64,000 bases of DNA from Ecytonucleospora hepatopenaei (lineage: Eukaryota > Microsporidia > Enterocytozoonidae), in the NCBI GenBank assembly GCA_026692725.1, contig JAPMUG010000009.1, positions 62,001-126,000 on the forward strand, given 5' to 3'. The notes below the pieces were generated by a model. It saw only the letters and a program-made list of their open reading frames with translations, was not told the DNA's origin and did no database searches. This document shows positions 31,501 to 39,707 of this stretch, piece by piece. A program made the translations under genes and the position numbers. The stretch's first letter is position 1; every line of letters begins with the position of its first letter.

Positions 31501-31927
31501 TATCATTTAAATTATTAAAATCACTTTGAAGTATGAATATTATTACATTATTATTTATTTTTTTATCATTATATAAATTAGTATTATATAAATCAGTATT
31601 ATCATTATATAAATTAGTATTATATAAATCAGTATTATTATTTATTTTTTTATCATTATATAATTTATCATTATATAAATTAGTATTATTATTATATAGA
31701 TTAGTATTTTTATCATTTAAATAAAATAGTACTGAATAACATCCTGCTAATATTTCAAAATTTATAAGAAATATTTGTGTATTCTTTTCTACTGGATAAT
31801 GACATAATACTTCATCTATGCTTCTTTGATATATTTCTTCTTGGTTGCAGGTTATTTCTCCTTGATTATTTATGTATACATTGTCCACTATTTTATTAGG
31901 TTTATTAATTATTTTTATATTATGCAT
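28505..31927 (-). CDS. DIS3: Dis3/Rrp44-type exoribonuclease (RNase II family) with Asn-rich inserts
   Basis: The RNB catalytic domain is plain: SIDPEGCVDIDDAMH near residue 530 holds the metal-binding Asp cluster, followed by EIGIHIADVTHFI, SVYFPDFRIDMLPE, QICSLREGKKSMAVS, SLLRKHPKTGE and THFTSPIRRFADILVH. This is the 3'-5' exonuclease subunit of the exosome in eukaryotes. The N-terminal 150 residues may be a remnant of the PIN region, and the last 80 residues resemble an S1 domain. At 1140 residues it is longer than yeast Dis3 because of many runs of Asn/Thr/Leu/Tyr, e.g. a stretch of NDN repeats near residue 265-290. All key RNB motifs survive between the inserts. Confidence 0.9.
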   Translation of the reverse strand: MHNIKIINKPNKIVDNVYINNQGEITCNQEEIYQRSIDEVLCHYPVEKNTQIFLINFEILAGCYSVLFYLNDKNTNLYNNNTNLYNDKLYNDKKINNNTDLYNTNLYNDNTDLYNTNLYNDKKINNNVIIFILQSDFNNLNDNALSFYNSHKEYYTIIPDIFILDMTVDNKYDRIIEYYENSIHINKEYLLLVDDKIITDNIKYNYTVNEEYYENITDNGNVTDNGNITDNVNEKIKGMLIIENINYHIKDNTNNTNILNNTNNTNNNDNNDNNDNNDNNDNNDNNDILNNFNKTVKSGFFVFGNRKIPVTNITKYQHGDKLYISVEKENATILDESDLIGLCSYKVRIHIGSIIYNHTNNTNNINLYDNNTNTNLYDNTNNTNTNNLYDNNINSNMLHIISLDERFPPFSLNIPPTDKNVNYYKNKKVNFIIKSNDKIEILKIIGETGKYEDEVKSILLHFNIDYYDNTNNILNSDNTNNTNNILNSDNTYNTIYIKKNNSIFNTIYNDNDNHNIYDNRIDISDKLVISIDPEGCVDIDDAMHIEEYDGYYEIGIHIADVTHFIEIYGNSNNLNSNILNSNINNSNNLNSNILNSNNLFSNNVIFKQAAHRSTSVYFPDFRIDMLPEALSTQICSLREGKKSMAVSVIFKVNKEFEVIDIKYMNTIIENKKAMSYEEAQTLLDYNKNNLYYNNLYNNSNLYNSNLNNNNLYNNNLYNSNLYNDILNMLNIAKSFTLTLKNKRIQNGALEINASDDCFTHSLIEELMLLTNISVANKIHQYNPSHSLLRKHPKTGEILVEGNAIKLESGKDINRIYRDMIIGDLNSDKDYDGKKYKLDGNLITNFNKSNNTDNLNNTNNKLNNTDNKSNIDNNLNNTDNKSNTDDIIKKWLRNAIVRNLQQAYYFVSGKEAEYEHFGIAADIYTHFTSPIRRFADILVHMILKEIIEFDNKYDINLYKNKHNTDNNNNLYKNKHDTDNNNLYNTVNKCNKPTFDDYKAFDVKMEMFKEFINQQTVDKINYRHRNAKYASTCANKLKIAHEYLSGDNSNICNNSNICNNNLTNSNLSNDNVFDAYIFFIHNIPYAYIANLDIEGEITNYSDNSKLTNRKLTNSGNHKIVKVKFDCDFKYFCIYRKFKFRII

Positions 31928-32326
31928 ATTATTAAATTATATTTTATTATATTTTATTATATTGAAAATATGTGATTATATTTTATATATTGTATATTTA
32001 TTATAAAATTATTTTAAACTATTATAAATTATTCTAAATATTATATATTATTCTAAATATTATAAAATTATTCTTTAAAATAAGGGTTGTAAAAGAAATG
32101 TATAATATTGTAAAAAATATTTTGTTTTATAATATATTTGAATGATTGGGTTATTATTTAAAATAATTATAATTAAAAATAATTACTACTTACAAATCAA
32201 TATTATACATTAAGTATTGTATAATATTATACATTAAGTGTGATACAATATTATACATTAAGTAACTCTTTGTATATTAATTTAGCTTACAAATAAAGTA
32301 TAAAATTTACTTTAAATCAATTTTGT
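31928..32326. other. Spacer before tRNA with short tandem repeat
   Basis: AT-rich. Three copies of TATTATACATTAAGT occur at about 32203-32267. A TTTAAATCAA stretch precedes the tRNA. No gene is seen. Confidence 0.45.
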
Positions 32327-32398
32327 AACATGGTGGCGCAGCGGTAGCGCGCTCGGCTCATAACCCAGAGGTCCTTGGTTCGAATCCAAGCTATGTTA
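32327..32398 (+). tRNA. tRNA-Met (CAT), initiator-like
   Basis: Cloverleaf readable by eye: acceptor AACATGG pairs with CTATGTT; D-arm GCGC...GCGC; anticodon CAT at 32359-32361 in loop CTCATAA; T-arm CTTGG/CCAAG with loop TTCGAAT. An A1:U72 pair, D-arm GTGGCGCAGCGGTAGCG and the AACCCAGAGGTC stretch after the anticodon are hallmarks of eukaryotic initiator tRNA-Met. The anticodon stem has one C-C mismatch and the T-loop starts TTC, unlike the usual initiator A54, so the initiator assignment is likely but not certain. Confidence 0.85.
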
Positions 32399-32404
32399 TT
32401 TTTT

Positions 32405-32625
32405 ATGCCCTAATATTACTTTAAAATTATATATTTTAAGTATATTATTATATATCTTAAATATATTATTATATATCTTAAGTATAACATTAAATATATG
32501 AATAAGTTTAACATTAAATATATAAATAAGTATAACATTAAATATATAAATAAGTATAACATTAAATATATAAATAAGTATAACATTAAATAAGTTTAAC
32601 ATTATATAGATTAATTTCATTCTTA
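32405..32625. repeat. Minisatellite downstream of initiator-type tRNA
   Basis: About five copies of a 24-26-bp unit (ATAAGTATAACATTAAATAT type) followed by degenerate ends. An apparent 74-codon frame across it is only the repeat translated. Confidence 0.7.
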
Positions 32626-32657
32626 TTTATTAAGCATATTATTTAAAATATTTATTT

Positions 32658-33308
32658 TTAATTACCTACTTTTGATTTGTTATTAACTAAATTTATTATT
32701 TTTGTATTTGATTTTTGCTTAAATATCCCTATATCTACAACACCTACTATCTTTTTTACTTCTTCTATTTTGTGTTTTACATATTGCACATTTAGAATGT
32801 AATTTTTATTTTCTGTTATGTATGGATGTGATTCCTGCATCTTTAAAAATATTTTTAAATTTAATTCATTTTTTATTTTGCTTTTTATGTAAAAATAAGC
32901 TTCTTTTACTATTTCCACAGGTACATAAATTTCATTTCTGTTAATATTATTCTCCTTTTCAACTACTAAATCAACCAGAAACAACATTCTTGAACTAGCC
33001 ATTTCATAAAAAACCTTTGAAGCTAAAAAAGAACCATTTTTTATAAAAAAACATTCTTCCCTTGTTTTAACCATGGTAACTTCTTCAATAAAAACATCAA
33101 CTTTTTTTAAACACTCTTTTAATTCATTATCAAGTTGTTTTATTTCATTGCTAAAGCCTAGAGTTAGCAATGTTTTATTTGGCAATGGTTTAATTGCACC
33201 CATTAACCTTCTAATTGTACTTCCTGTTCCAAATGCTATAGTTTCATATTGCCTTTGATTTATAAGTTGTTCTATTGTATTTTCTTCACATAAATTTGAT
33301 GTATCCAT
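32658..33308 (-). CDS. Divergent ribose-5-phosphate isomerase A homologue
   Basis: RpiA fold signatures are present in order: IAFGTGSTIRRLM (about 24-36), FIKNGSFLASKVFYEMA, a VDLV...YVPVEIV block, LKIFLKMQESHPYITENKNYIL, and VGVVDIGIF. RpiA interconverts ribose-5-P and ribulose-5-P in the pentose phosphate pathway. The loop that normally reads DGADEVD with two catalytic Asp appears here as IEEVTMVK, and the Glu of LREK is replaced (LASK); the Lys of IKGG is kept. At 216 residues the length is normal. The assignment to the family is good, but catalysis is uncertain. Confidence 0.8.
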   Translation of the reverse strand: MDTSNLCEENTIEQLINQRQYETIAFGTGSTIRRLMGAIKPLPNKTLLTLGFSNEIKQLDNELKECLKKVDVFIEEVTMVKTREECFFIKNGSFLASKVFYEMASSRMLFLVDLVVEKENNINRNEIYVPVEIVKEAYFYIKSKIKNELNLKIFLKMQESHPYITENKNYILNVQYVKHKIEEVKKIVGVVDIGIFKQKSNTKIINLVNNKSKVGN

Positions 33309-33525
33309 AGAGTTAAAAATAAAAATCCTTTATCATAAAAAATAAAAAAATAAAGTAACCAATAAATAATAAAATTTATTTATATTTCATTATCTTTATG
33401 TATTTAAATTTATTTATATTTCATTATCTTTATGTATTTAAATTTATTTATATTTCATTATTTATATATACTTAAATATTTACTAAAAAGTATAAAACAA
33501 AAACCTAAAGTTCAAATTATAAAAT
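33309..33525. repeat. Minisatellite spacer
   Basis: Two and a half copies of a ~41-bp unit (AAATTTATTTATATTTCATT, then ATCTTTATGTATTT) at about 33368-33475, between the RPI homologue and CBP20. No gene is seen. Confidence 0.65.
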
Positions 33526-33954
33526 TTAGTACCTGCCTGGTCTTTTCTTAACATAATCAAATTTTAATTGATTACCTCCTCTTCCTCTTCCAAACCTTCT
33601 TTTCTCACTAAATCCAATATCTTTGTCTAATTTTATAAATTTATCATCTATTTTTATATTTAAATATCTTACTGCATTATCTGCTCCTTCTCTATCCTTA
33701 AAAATTATAAATGCAAATCCTACAAATTCAAACTGGTTGTTAACACCCATTACAACATTTTCTATCTTACCACACACACTAAAAATATTCCACAGTCTTT
33801 CTTCTTTTGTTCGTAATGGTATATTTGATACATAAATAGTTCGGCTATTCTTTAAACTCTCAATGTATTCTTCACGCGAACCTTTGAATTCTCTATCAAT
33901 ATAAATTTCCTTTCCTTCTTGCATCCATTTATCTAATGGGAAAACATCTGTCAT
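33526..33954 (-). CDS. CBC2: Nuclear cap-binding complex subunit CBP20
   Basis: 142 residues with one RRM (about 37-112): RNP2 TIYVSNIP, RNP1 GFAFIIF, and the CBP20-specific tail DKDIGFSEKRRFGRGRGGNQ that wraps the m7G cap. The N-terminal segment with YIDREFKG and REEYIESL matches the part of CBP20 that folds over the cap. It binds the 5' cap of nuclear RNAs with CBP80. The length is typical. The start is preceded by AACC and ACC rather than CCC. Confidence 0.94.
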   Translation of the reverse strand: MTDVFPLDKWMQEGKEIYIDREFKGSREEYIESLKNSRTIYVSNIPLRTKEERLWNIFSVCGKIENVVMGVNNQFEFVGFAFIIFKDREGADNAVRYLNIKIDDKFIKLDKDIGFSEKRRFGRGRGGNQLKFDYVKKRPGRY

Positions 33955-34262
33955 TTTAATCTGGTAATGGTTAAAATAAATTACTATTATTTGAATAGAT
34001 TAAATCAAAATAAATAAGTATTTATAAATAATAAAATAATTTTATAGTTAAAATACAATTTAAAAAATATTAGGGCATAATTTTTTATAAAGTTATAAAA
34101 GTCACTTATTAAGTAATCAATATTAAAAAATATAAATTAAAAGTTTTTATAGGGAATTAACTATTTATAAATAGTTAAAAAAAAGTTTGAATGTTAATGA
34201 TTTGAATGATTATTTTAAAAAAGACAATAAATTAATTATAAACTATTGTTTATAAAATATTA
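33955..34262. other. Spacer between CBP20 and tRNA
   Basis: 308 bp of AT-rich DNA. Nothing is recognised beyond possible upstream tRNA elements. Confidence 0.4.
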
Positions 34263-34334
34263 GTCCTCCTCGTATAATGGTTAGTACAGTAGTCTCATAA
34301 TCTACAGATTCGGGTTCAATTCCCGAGGAAGACA
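34263..34334 (+). tRNA. tRNA-Met (CAT), elongator-like
   Basis: Acceptor GTCCTCC pairs with GGAAGAC with one C-A mismatch; D-arm GTA/TAC around GGTTAG; anticodon arm GTAGT-CTCATAA-TCTAC with CAT at 34296-34298; T-arm TCGGG/CCCGA with loop TTCAATT. The anticodon loop and stem (AGTCTCATAATCT) match eukaryotic elongator tRNA-Met. The discriminator is A at 34334. Confidence 0.85.
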
Positions 34335-34463
34335 TTTTTTTAAATTTTTAAATCTTCAGTTTAAAATAAAACCATTAAATGAAAATTATTTGTATATTAA
34401 ATAAATAATCTAAATTATCATCAAATATATAAAAATAACAGTAAAATAAAAAATAAATTTATT

Positions 34464-34775
34464 TTATTTCTGTCCAGTAATTGCTAGTGTTTCTTCATTC
34501 AAAAATGTAGAAATTATTTTCTTTTCCACACATTTACCACAGTGTGTGCTTCCTAACACTCTACTAACTCTTCTGTCCTTAACCTTCTGTCTTCTAAACT
34601 TAGCTGGTCTCATTTGCGCAATTGATGGCATTTTTTTATTGCACTCGTGGCATCTGTGAACTTTTGCTTTCTTTCCTACTTTTTTCATCAAAATACCTCT
34701 GGTGGTCTTTACAGCCTCCCTCCTGTTGGAAGCAGTCTTATATGTATTTCCTCTCTGTATAATTACTGGTCTCAT
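34464..34775 (-). CDS. RPL34: 60S ribosomal protein eL34
   Basis: 103 residues with the eL34 pattern: [18 protein letters not shown], a zinc-binding [16 protein letters not shown], and [13 protein letters not shown] near the C-terminus. The four Cys of the zinc site are visible (HRCHEC and HCGKC). It is a structural protein of the large subunit. A CCC lies at 34782-34784, seven bases before the ATG. Confidence 0.95.
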   Translation of the reverse strand: MRPVIIQRGNTYKTASNRREAVKTTRGILMKKVGKKAKVHRCHECNKKMPSIAQMRPAKFRRQKVKDRRVSRVLGSTHCGKCVEKKIISTFLNEETLAITGQK

Positions 34776-34781
34776 TTGGTA

Positions 34782-34784
34782 GGG
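34782..34784 (-). promoter_or_regulatory. CCC start-proximal signal of RPL34
   Basis: On the minus strand TTTTTACCCTACCAA precedes the ATG at 34775. Confidence 0.6.
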
Positions 34785-34966
34785 TAAAAATTTATAAAAA
34801 ATATTTCTTTTCTTTTATTTTATGTTCTTTTGTTTTAAAAACAATTACTTCTTTCAATTAAATCTGATTTTTTACACGCCATTAAACAATTAGCTTTTAA
34901 TAAAAACAAAAATATTAATTTACATAGCATAATAAATTTTCTCACAAATTTTTCAATAAATTTAAT

Positions 34967-34969
34967 CCC
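34967..34969 (+). promoter_or_regulatory. CCC start-proximal signal of the nucleolin-like gene
   Basis: TTTAATCCCATATTTAGTA directly precedes the ATG at 34980. Confidence 0.55.
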
Positions 34970-34979
34970 ATATTTAGTA

Positions 34980-36578
34980 ATGGTAAAAAGAAAAGCAGCA
35001 CCAAAAACTAAAACAGCAAAAGCTACAAAAGAAGATAACTCAGAAAATATAATCAAAGAAGACATTACAAATAAAACAGAAAGCAATACAGTTAAAGAAA
35101 ATAAAGCAGAAAGCGATACAGTCAAAGAAAATAAAACAGAAAATAATACAAATAAAATTGATATTGATTCATATACAAGTTCAATAGATGAAGAATTATT
35201 AAGAAAAATTGAAGAAGAAAAAAATACTAAGAAAACTAAATCCAACAAATCAAATATCTCTAACAAAAGTGTTAAAGAAAATAAAACAGATAAAAAGAAT
35301 AAAAATAAAAACACTAAGAATGTTAATGATAATAAACTTAATAAAGATAAAAACACCAATAAAAATACTAAAGCAGAAAATACTAATGTAAATTCTTATG
35401 ATTCAAATGATAGCAATGAATCATCAGAAGCAAGTTTAAACATAACAGAGGAACAATTAAAAAAAGCACAGGAAGAATTGGAAAAATTAGAAAGTAAAGA
35501 ATTAGAGAGTAAAGAATTAGAAAGTAAAGAATTAGAAAGTAAAGAATTAGAAAGTAAAGAATTAGAGAGTGATTTTATTAGTGAAGAAGAAAATAAAAAT
35601 AAAAATAAAAGTAAAAAAGTAGAAAATATTGAAGTAAAAGAAAAAACTAAAAAAGATAAGAAGAAAAAGAACAAAATTGATTTCAATAATAATTCTATTA
35701 ATAATGATAGTGACAGTTATATAGCTGATAATGATAATTTAGAAAAAAATGAAGATGATTCTCTTGATAGAACTTTATTTATTAAAGGACTTAATTACGA
35801 TTTAAGAGAAAATGACTTAAGAACTTTTTTTGGAAAGGTTGGTCCTATTTCTCGTCTTGAAATGCCTATGAAACATGATGGCACTCGTAACAATGGATAT
35901 TGTTTTGTGCAGTACAAGGAAAAGAAGGATACTGCACTCTGTCTTAAGCTTAACCAGACAGAATTTAAAGGGAGGGAAATTTCAGTTGCAAAAGCAACAA
36001 GCACTAAAAATAGCATGGGAACAGTCTACACAGTATTTATTAAGAATTTGTCATTTAATGTGACCAAGGAAGAAATAGAAAAAGAGTTTAGTAAATATGG
36101 TAGAATAGCAAACATTTCAGTGCCACAGGATCCAAATAGCAGCAAGGATCATCCACGCAACAAAGGATTTGCATTTGTAGAATACAAAGAGGAGTCATCA
36201 GCATTTAAAGCAATAAAAGCAAGCGTATACATAAATAAAAGGAAGTGTTTTATATCAATGGGAGACAAAAATGAGCCAAGAAAAAAAGAGCAGGAAATAA
36301 AAAGAAATAAAGTTAATCATAATAAAGATAACAATAGTAAATTTAATAAAGATAACACTAAAGATAACAATAGTAAATTTAATAAAGATAACACTAAAGA
36401 TAACAATAAAAGTAAAGATAGCAGATATAAGAAAGAATACAAACATAATGAAAATAAAAATAAAAGAAATTTAAATAAAGAGCACAATCTAAGCAAGAAA
36501 ATAAAGTTTACAGAGGAAAAAGAAAATAAAGTTACAAAAGGTAACAAAATAGTATTTAAGGATTCAGAAGAGGAGTAA
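34980..36578 (+). CDS. NSR1: Nucleolin/Nsr1-like protein with two RRMs
   Basis: 532 residues. The N-terminal 255 are Lys/Glu/Asn/Thr-rich with six tandem copies of a five-residue unit (ESKEL) near 180-205. Two RRMs follow: the first has RTLFIKGLNY and NGYCFVQY (about 262-340), the second YTVFIKNLSF and KGFAFVEY (about 350-425). The C-terminal 110 residues are basic with two copies of KDNNSKFNKDNT. This acidic/basic-tail plus tandem RRM layout fits nucleolin/Nsr1 proteins that act in pre-rRNA processing in the nucleolus. Nsr1 normally ends with an RGG tail, which is absent here. CCC at 34967-34969 precedes the ATG. Confidence 0.82.
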   Translation: MVKRKAAPKTKTAKATKEDNSENIIKEDITNKTESNTVKENKAESDTVKENKTENNTNKIDIDSYTSSIDEELLRKIEEEKNTKKTKSNKSNISNKSVKENKTDKKNKNKNTKNVNDNKLNKDKNTNKNTKAENTNVNSYDSNDSNESSEASLNITEEQLKKAQEELEKLESKELESKELESKELESKELESKELESDFISEEENKNKNKSKKVENIEVKEKTKKDKKKKNKIDFNNNSINNDSDSYIADNDNLEKNEDDSLDRTLFIKGLNYDLRENDLRTFFGKVGPISRLEMPMKHDGTRNNGYCFVQYKEKKDTALCLKLNQTEFKGREISVAKATSTKNSMGTVYTVFIKNLSFNVTKEEIEKEFSKYGRIANISVPQDPNSSKDHPRNKGFAFVEYKEESSAFKAIKASVYINKRKCFISMGDKNEPRKKEQEIKRNKVNHNKDNNSKFNKDNTKDNNSKFNKDNTKDNNKSKDSRYKKEYKHNENKNKRNLNKEHNLSKKIKFTEEKENKVTKGNKIVFKDSEEE

Positions 36579-36658
36579 ATTAATAACAATAAAATATTAA
36601 ATTAACAACAATAATAAATTATTAAATTAAATTATTATCTATATAAAATGTATTTTAT

Positions 36659-37498
36659 TTATTTCATTAATTTCCTATGTTCTAATAAAAATAATGAACT
36701 AACTAACAATATAACAATCTTACTAATATGCAATATAAGCTTAATAAAATTATAATATGCTTTATAAAATATATTACCATTACTCTCTAATAGCTTACTA
36801 TCACTATTCAATATACTATTATATAATATATTATCATTATTATTTACAATTCTATTTATTACTGAAATAACCTTAATAAAACATACAAACATAAACATCT
36901 TCCTATTTACTTTATACAAAAATAGCATTAGTAACATAAAATTAACAATAACATTAGTAACATAAGTATTCTTTACATACATAATATATGATAATAGAAT
37001 ACCAAATATATCACTAACATTATCATATATGCTATTATATACATTACTAATATGTTTTTTAAACAAATAGTGGTTATTAAGTATTTTATGAAAAATATTA
37101 GATTTTTTAGATCTTTCCTTAATTATATATTTAATATTATTTTTAATAAGAATATTATCACATAAAGTATTATCATTATCACATAAAGTATTATCATTAT
37201 CACATAAAGTATTATCATTATCATATAAACTACTATTAGATGTATTATTATCATATAAACTATTAGCACTATAATATATTTCTAATGTCATTTCTTTTTT
37301 ACCCAAACTACTTATCTTTATTTCTTCATTTGTTAATGCCATACCATCATATATTAAAATATACAAATCATTCTTATTTACTATTTCTTCACTAACTAAC
37401 TTATCCTTAATAAATTTAAGCTTATCATGTTCATCACATAATATAGTAATTCTTTTATTAGAATTAAAAATATTAACAACAAAATTATTATTTACCAT
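36659..37498 (-). CDS. Ubiquitin-like domain membrane protein
   Basis: The first 80 residues resemble a ubiquitin fold: VVNIFNSNKRITIL, a middle helix FIKDKLVSEE, LYILIYDGMALTNEEIKISSLG (like the LIFAGKxLxDxxxLSDY strand-loop) and MTLEIYY. A low-complexity stretch with repeats of NDNTLC follows, then two or three membrane segments (VNFMLLMLFLYKV, FMFVCFIKVISVI, ISKIVILLVSSLFLL). Ubl plus membrane segments is the layout of HERP/Usa1 and Dsc-type ERAD adaptors, so a role in ER quality control is a reasonable guess. No close CCC is seen at the start. Confidence 0.6.
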   Translation of the reverse strand: MVNNNFVVNIFNSNKRITILCDEHDKLKFIKDKLVSEEIVNKNDLYILIYDGMALTNEEIKISSLGKKEMTLEIYYSANSLYDNNTSNSSLYDNDNTLCDNDNTLCDNDNTLCDNILIKNNIKYIIKERSKKSNIFHKILNNHYLFKKHISNVYNSIYDNVSDIFGILLSYIMYVKNTYVTNVIVNFMLLMLFLYKVNRKMFMFVCFIKVISVINRIVNNNDNILYNSILNSDSKLLESNGNIFYKAYYNFIKLILHISKIVILLVSSLFLLEHRKLMK

Positions 37499-37767
37499 TT
37501 AGAATATAATATAATCTATAACTGAAATATAAAATATAATCTATAGCTGAAGTATAATATAATATAATCTATAACTGAAATAAAATATAATCTATAACTG
37601 AAATAAATCTATAAAAGTATAAAATAGGGGTAAAAAAACAATTGAAATAAAAAAACAATCAATAAGAATTTACTACCTATAATATATTACATTTATATTA
37701 TATAGTATACCTTATAATATTACATTTACTTTTTATATTTTATATTTTATATAATATAGTAATATAA
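37499..37767. repeat. Short tandem repeat spacer
   Basis: Several copies of a ~24-bp unit (TATAATCTATAACTGAAATA) at 37505-37610. A CCCC (minus strand) sits near 37630, perhaps an upstream signal for the gene at 37498, but 130 bases away. No gene is seen. Confidence 0.5.
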
Positions 37768-39402
37768 CTAAACTATTTGTAATATTTCTAATATCTTTCT
37801 AATCTTCTTTATCTTCCATACTTTTATTATCTTATTGTATTTCCTATGTATTGCATCTATATTCCCATCAATAAATTCTCTATATTTACGTATGTCTATA
37901 TAGTTGCTATTCAATCCATTGCAGCATAAAATATAAATAAGCTTAATAAAAGAAGCATCACTCAAGTAGTCAACATGTAGATGGCTGATAACATAATTAG
38001 TGAAACATAAACTATATTTATTATGATATACTTTATTAGTAGTATTACATAATATATTAAAATATTTATCAATAATAGAACTATTACTAATATATATTAT
38101 ATTATCAGTATTATTATCAGTATTATTATCAGTATTATTATCAGTTATATCAGTATTATTATCAGTATTATGTATATTATGTATTATATAATTATGTTTA
38201 TCATATTTATACATAAATGTAATAATAGTATTAAATATATTACTATCATATATATCACTAATATTATTATGTATTTCAACAATAACATCATTACATAATC
38301 CAATAATATCATATACATTATATAATACATAATCAATAGGATTGGTGATAGAGCATAATTTAATATCATTATATAAATTATTAGATATATTATTACATAT
38401 ATTATTAGTATTATCATTACATATATTGTTAGATATATAATTATTATTAGTATTATCATTAATATTATTAGTATTAGTAGTAGTATTATATCTTATAATA
38501 TTATGTAATATCTTTATTATCTTTATATTTATATTATCTATTTTATATCTATTATAAAATATATTATATAATGTATTATATGTATTATATACATTACTAT
38601 TATATAATATATTAGTGTTATTTATATCATATAATATAATATCTAATAATATATTTATTATATTATCATTATACTTACATAATATATTAATATTATCATA
38701 TATAATACATAATATATCATTATATAAATTATTACGTATATTACATATATTAGTATTATTACATATATTATGTATATTCTTATATATACTTAATAATATA
38801 ATATATAATAATATATTACTGTTATTATCATTATGTATTATATTACTGTTAGTATTATTTAATTTATTATCTATTATTCTATTTAATATATTATATATCT
38901 CTTTATCATATTCTACTCTCTCTATTATACCCTTTACTATATATTCTATATTTTCATAATATATTGTATGTATCACATTACTAACTAACACGGTTATATC
39001 TGATACATATTTAGACATAATTATTAATATATCAGTATTATGAGTGATATTGAATATATTAAATAATTTATGACCAATATCATTATAATCATATTTAATA
39101 TTATATGTATTATATGTATTATATGTATTATATGTATTATATGTATTATGTTTAGTATTATATTTAATATTATTTGTATCATATTTAATATATTCTATTG
39201 TATTTATTATAAAATATTCCATTTCTTTATATTTCTTTAACATATGTGACTGATCATAAAAATCATTAAATATTATTATATACTGATCATATGATATATT
39301 ACTTATTATGTCTTTATATTTATATTTATTAGTATTATTAAATGTAATATTAAATGTAATATTATATAAATTAATATATAAAGATGATTTAATATTATGC
39401 AT
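37768..39402 (-). CDS. Asn/Ile/Tyr-rich hypothetical protein, 544 aa
   Basis: A 544-codon open frame in DNA where stop codons should be very common, so it is certainly coding. The conserved-looking parts are helical with Leu/Ile-rich segments (TDILIIMSKYVSDITVLVS, SDASFIKLIYILCCNGLN), reminiscent of alpha-helical repeat proteins, but Asn/Thr/Tyr inserts (e.g. five NTY repeats near residue 90) hide any family pattern. The basic C-terminus (KIIKVWKIKKIRKILE) is distinctive. No signal peptide is convincing. The function is unknown. Confidence 0.7.
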   Translation of the reverse strand: MHNIKSSLYINLYNITFNITFNNTNKYKYKDIISNISYDQYIIIFNDFYDQSHMLKKYKEMEYFIINTIEYIKYDTNNIKYNTKHNTYNTYNTYNTYNTYNIKYDYNDIGHKLFNIFNITHNTDILIIMSKYVSDITVLVSNVIHTIYYENIEYIVKGIIERVEYDKEIYNILNRIIDNKLNNTNSNIIHNDNNSNILLYIILLSIYKNIHNICNNTNICNIRNNLYNDILCIIYDNINILCKYNDNIINILLDIILYDINNTNILYNSNVYNTYNTLYNIFYNRYKIDNINIKIIKILHNIIRYNTTTNTNNINDNTNNNYISNNICNDNTNNICNNISNNLYNDIKLCSITNPIDYVLYNVYDIIGLCNDVIVEIHNNISDIYDSNIFNTIITFMYKYDKHNYIIHNIHNTDNNTDITDNNTDNNTDNNTDNIIYISNSSIIDKYFNILCNTTNKVYHNKYSLCFTNYVISHLHVDYLSDASFIKLIYILCCNGLNSNYIDIRKYREFIDGNIDAIHRKYNKIIKVWKIKKIRKILEILQIV

Positions 39403-39707
39403 ATTATAATATATTATACTATTGTATTATATAATTATATTTTATTATATGTTATAGTTTATTATAAATTATATTATATTATATTATTGTATTATATTAT
39501 TATATTATATAATTATATTATATTATATTTTATTATTGTATTATATAATTATATTTTATTATAAATTATTTTTTATGGGTAATATTTTACTAATAAATAT
39601 TTTACTAATAAATATTTTTATAATATTACTAATTTATATTTTTATAATATTACTAATAAATATTTTACTAATATATATTTTTATAATATAACATAATATA
39701 TAATATT
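39403..39707. other. AT-only spacer
   Basis: 305 bp almost purely A and T with short repeats (TTTACTAATAAATATT type). One GGG occurs at about 39574. No gene is seen. Confidence 0.45.

Noticed and set aside
32396..32620. 74-codon frame after the first tRNA
   Set aside because: It is the translated minisatellite (repeated INVILIYIF-type unit), not a gene.
37100..37260. CRISPR-like array of spaced repeats (CACATAAAGTATTATCATTAT)
   Set aside because: The repeats are contiguous in-frame codons of a low-complexity protein segment without unique spacers, in a eukaryotic genome.
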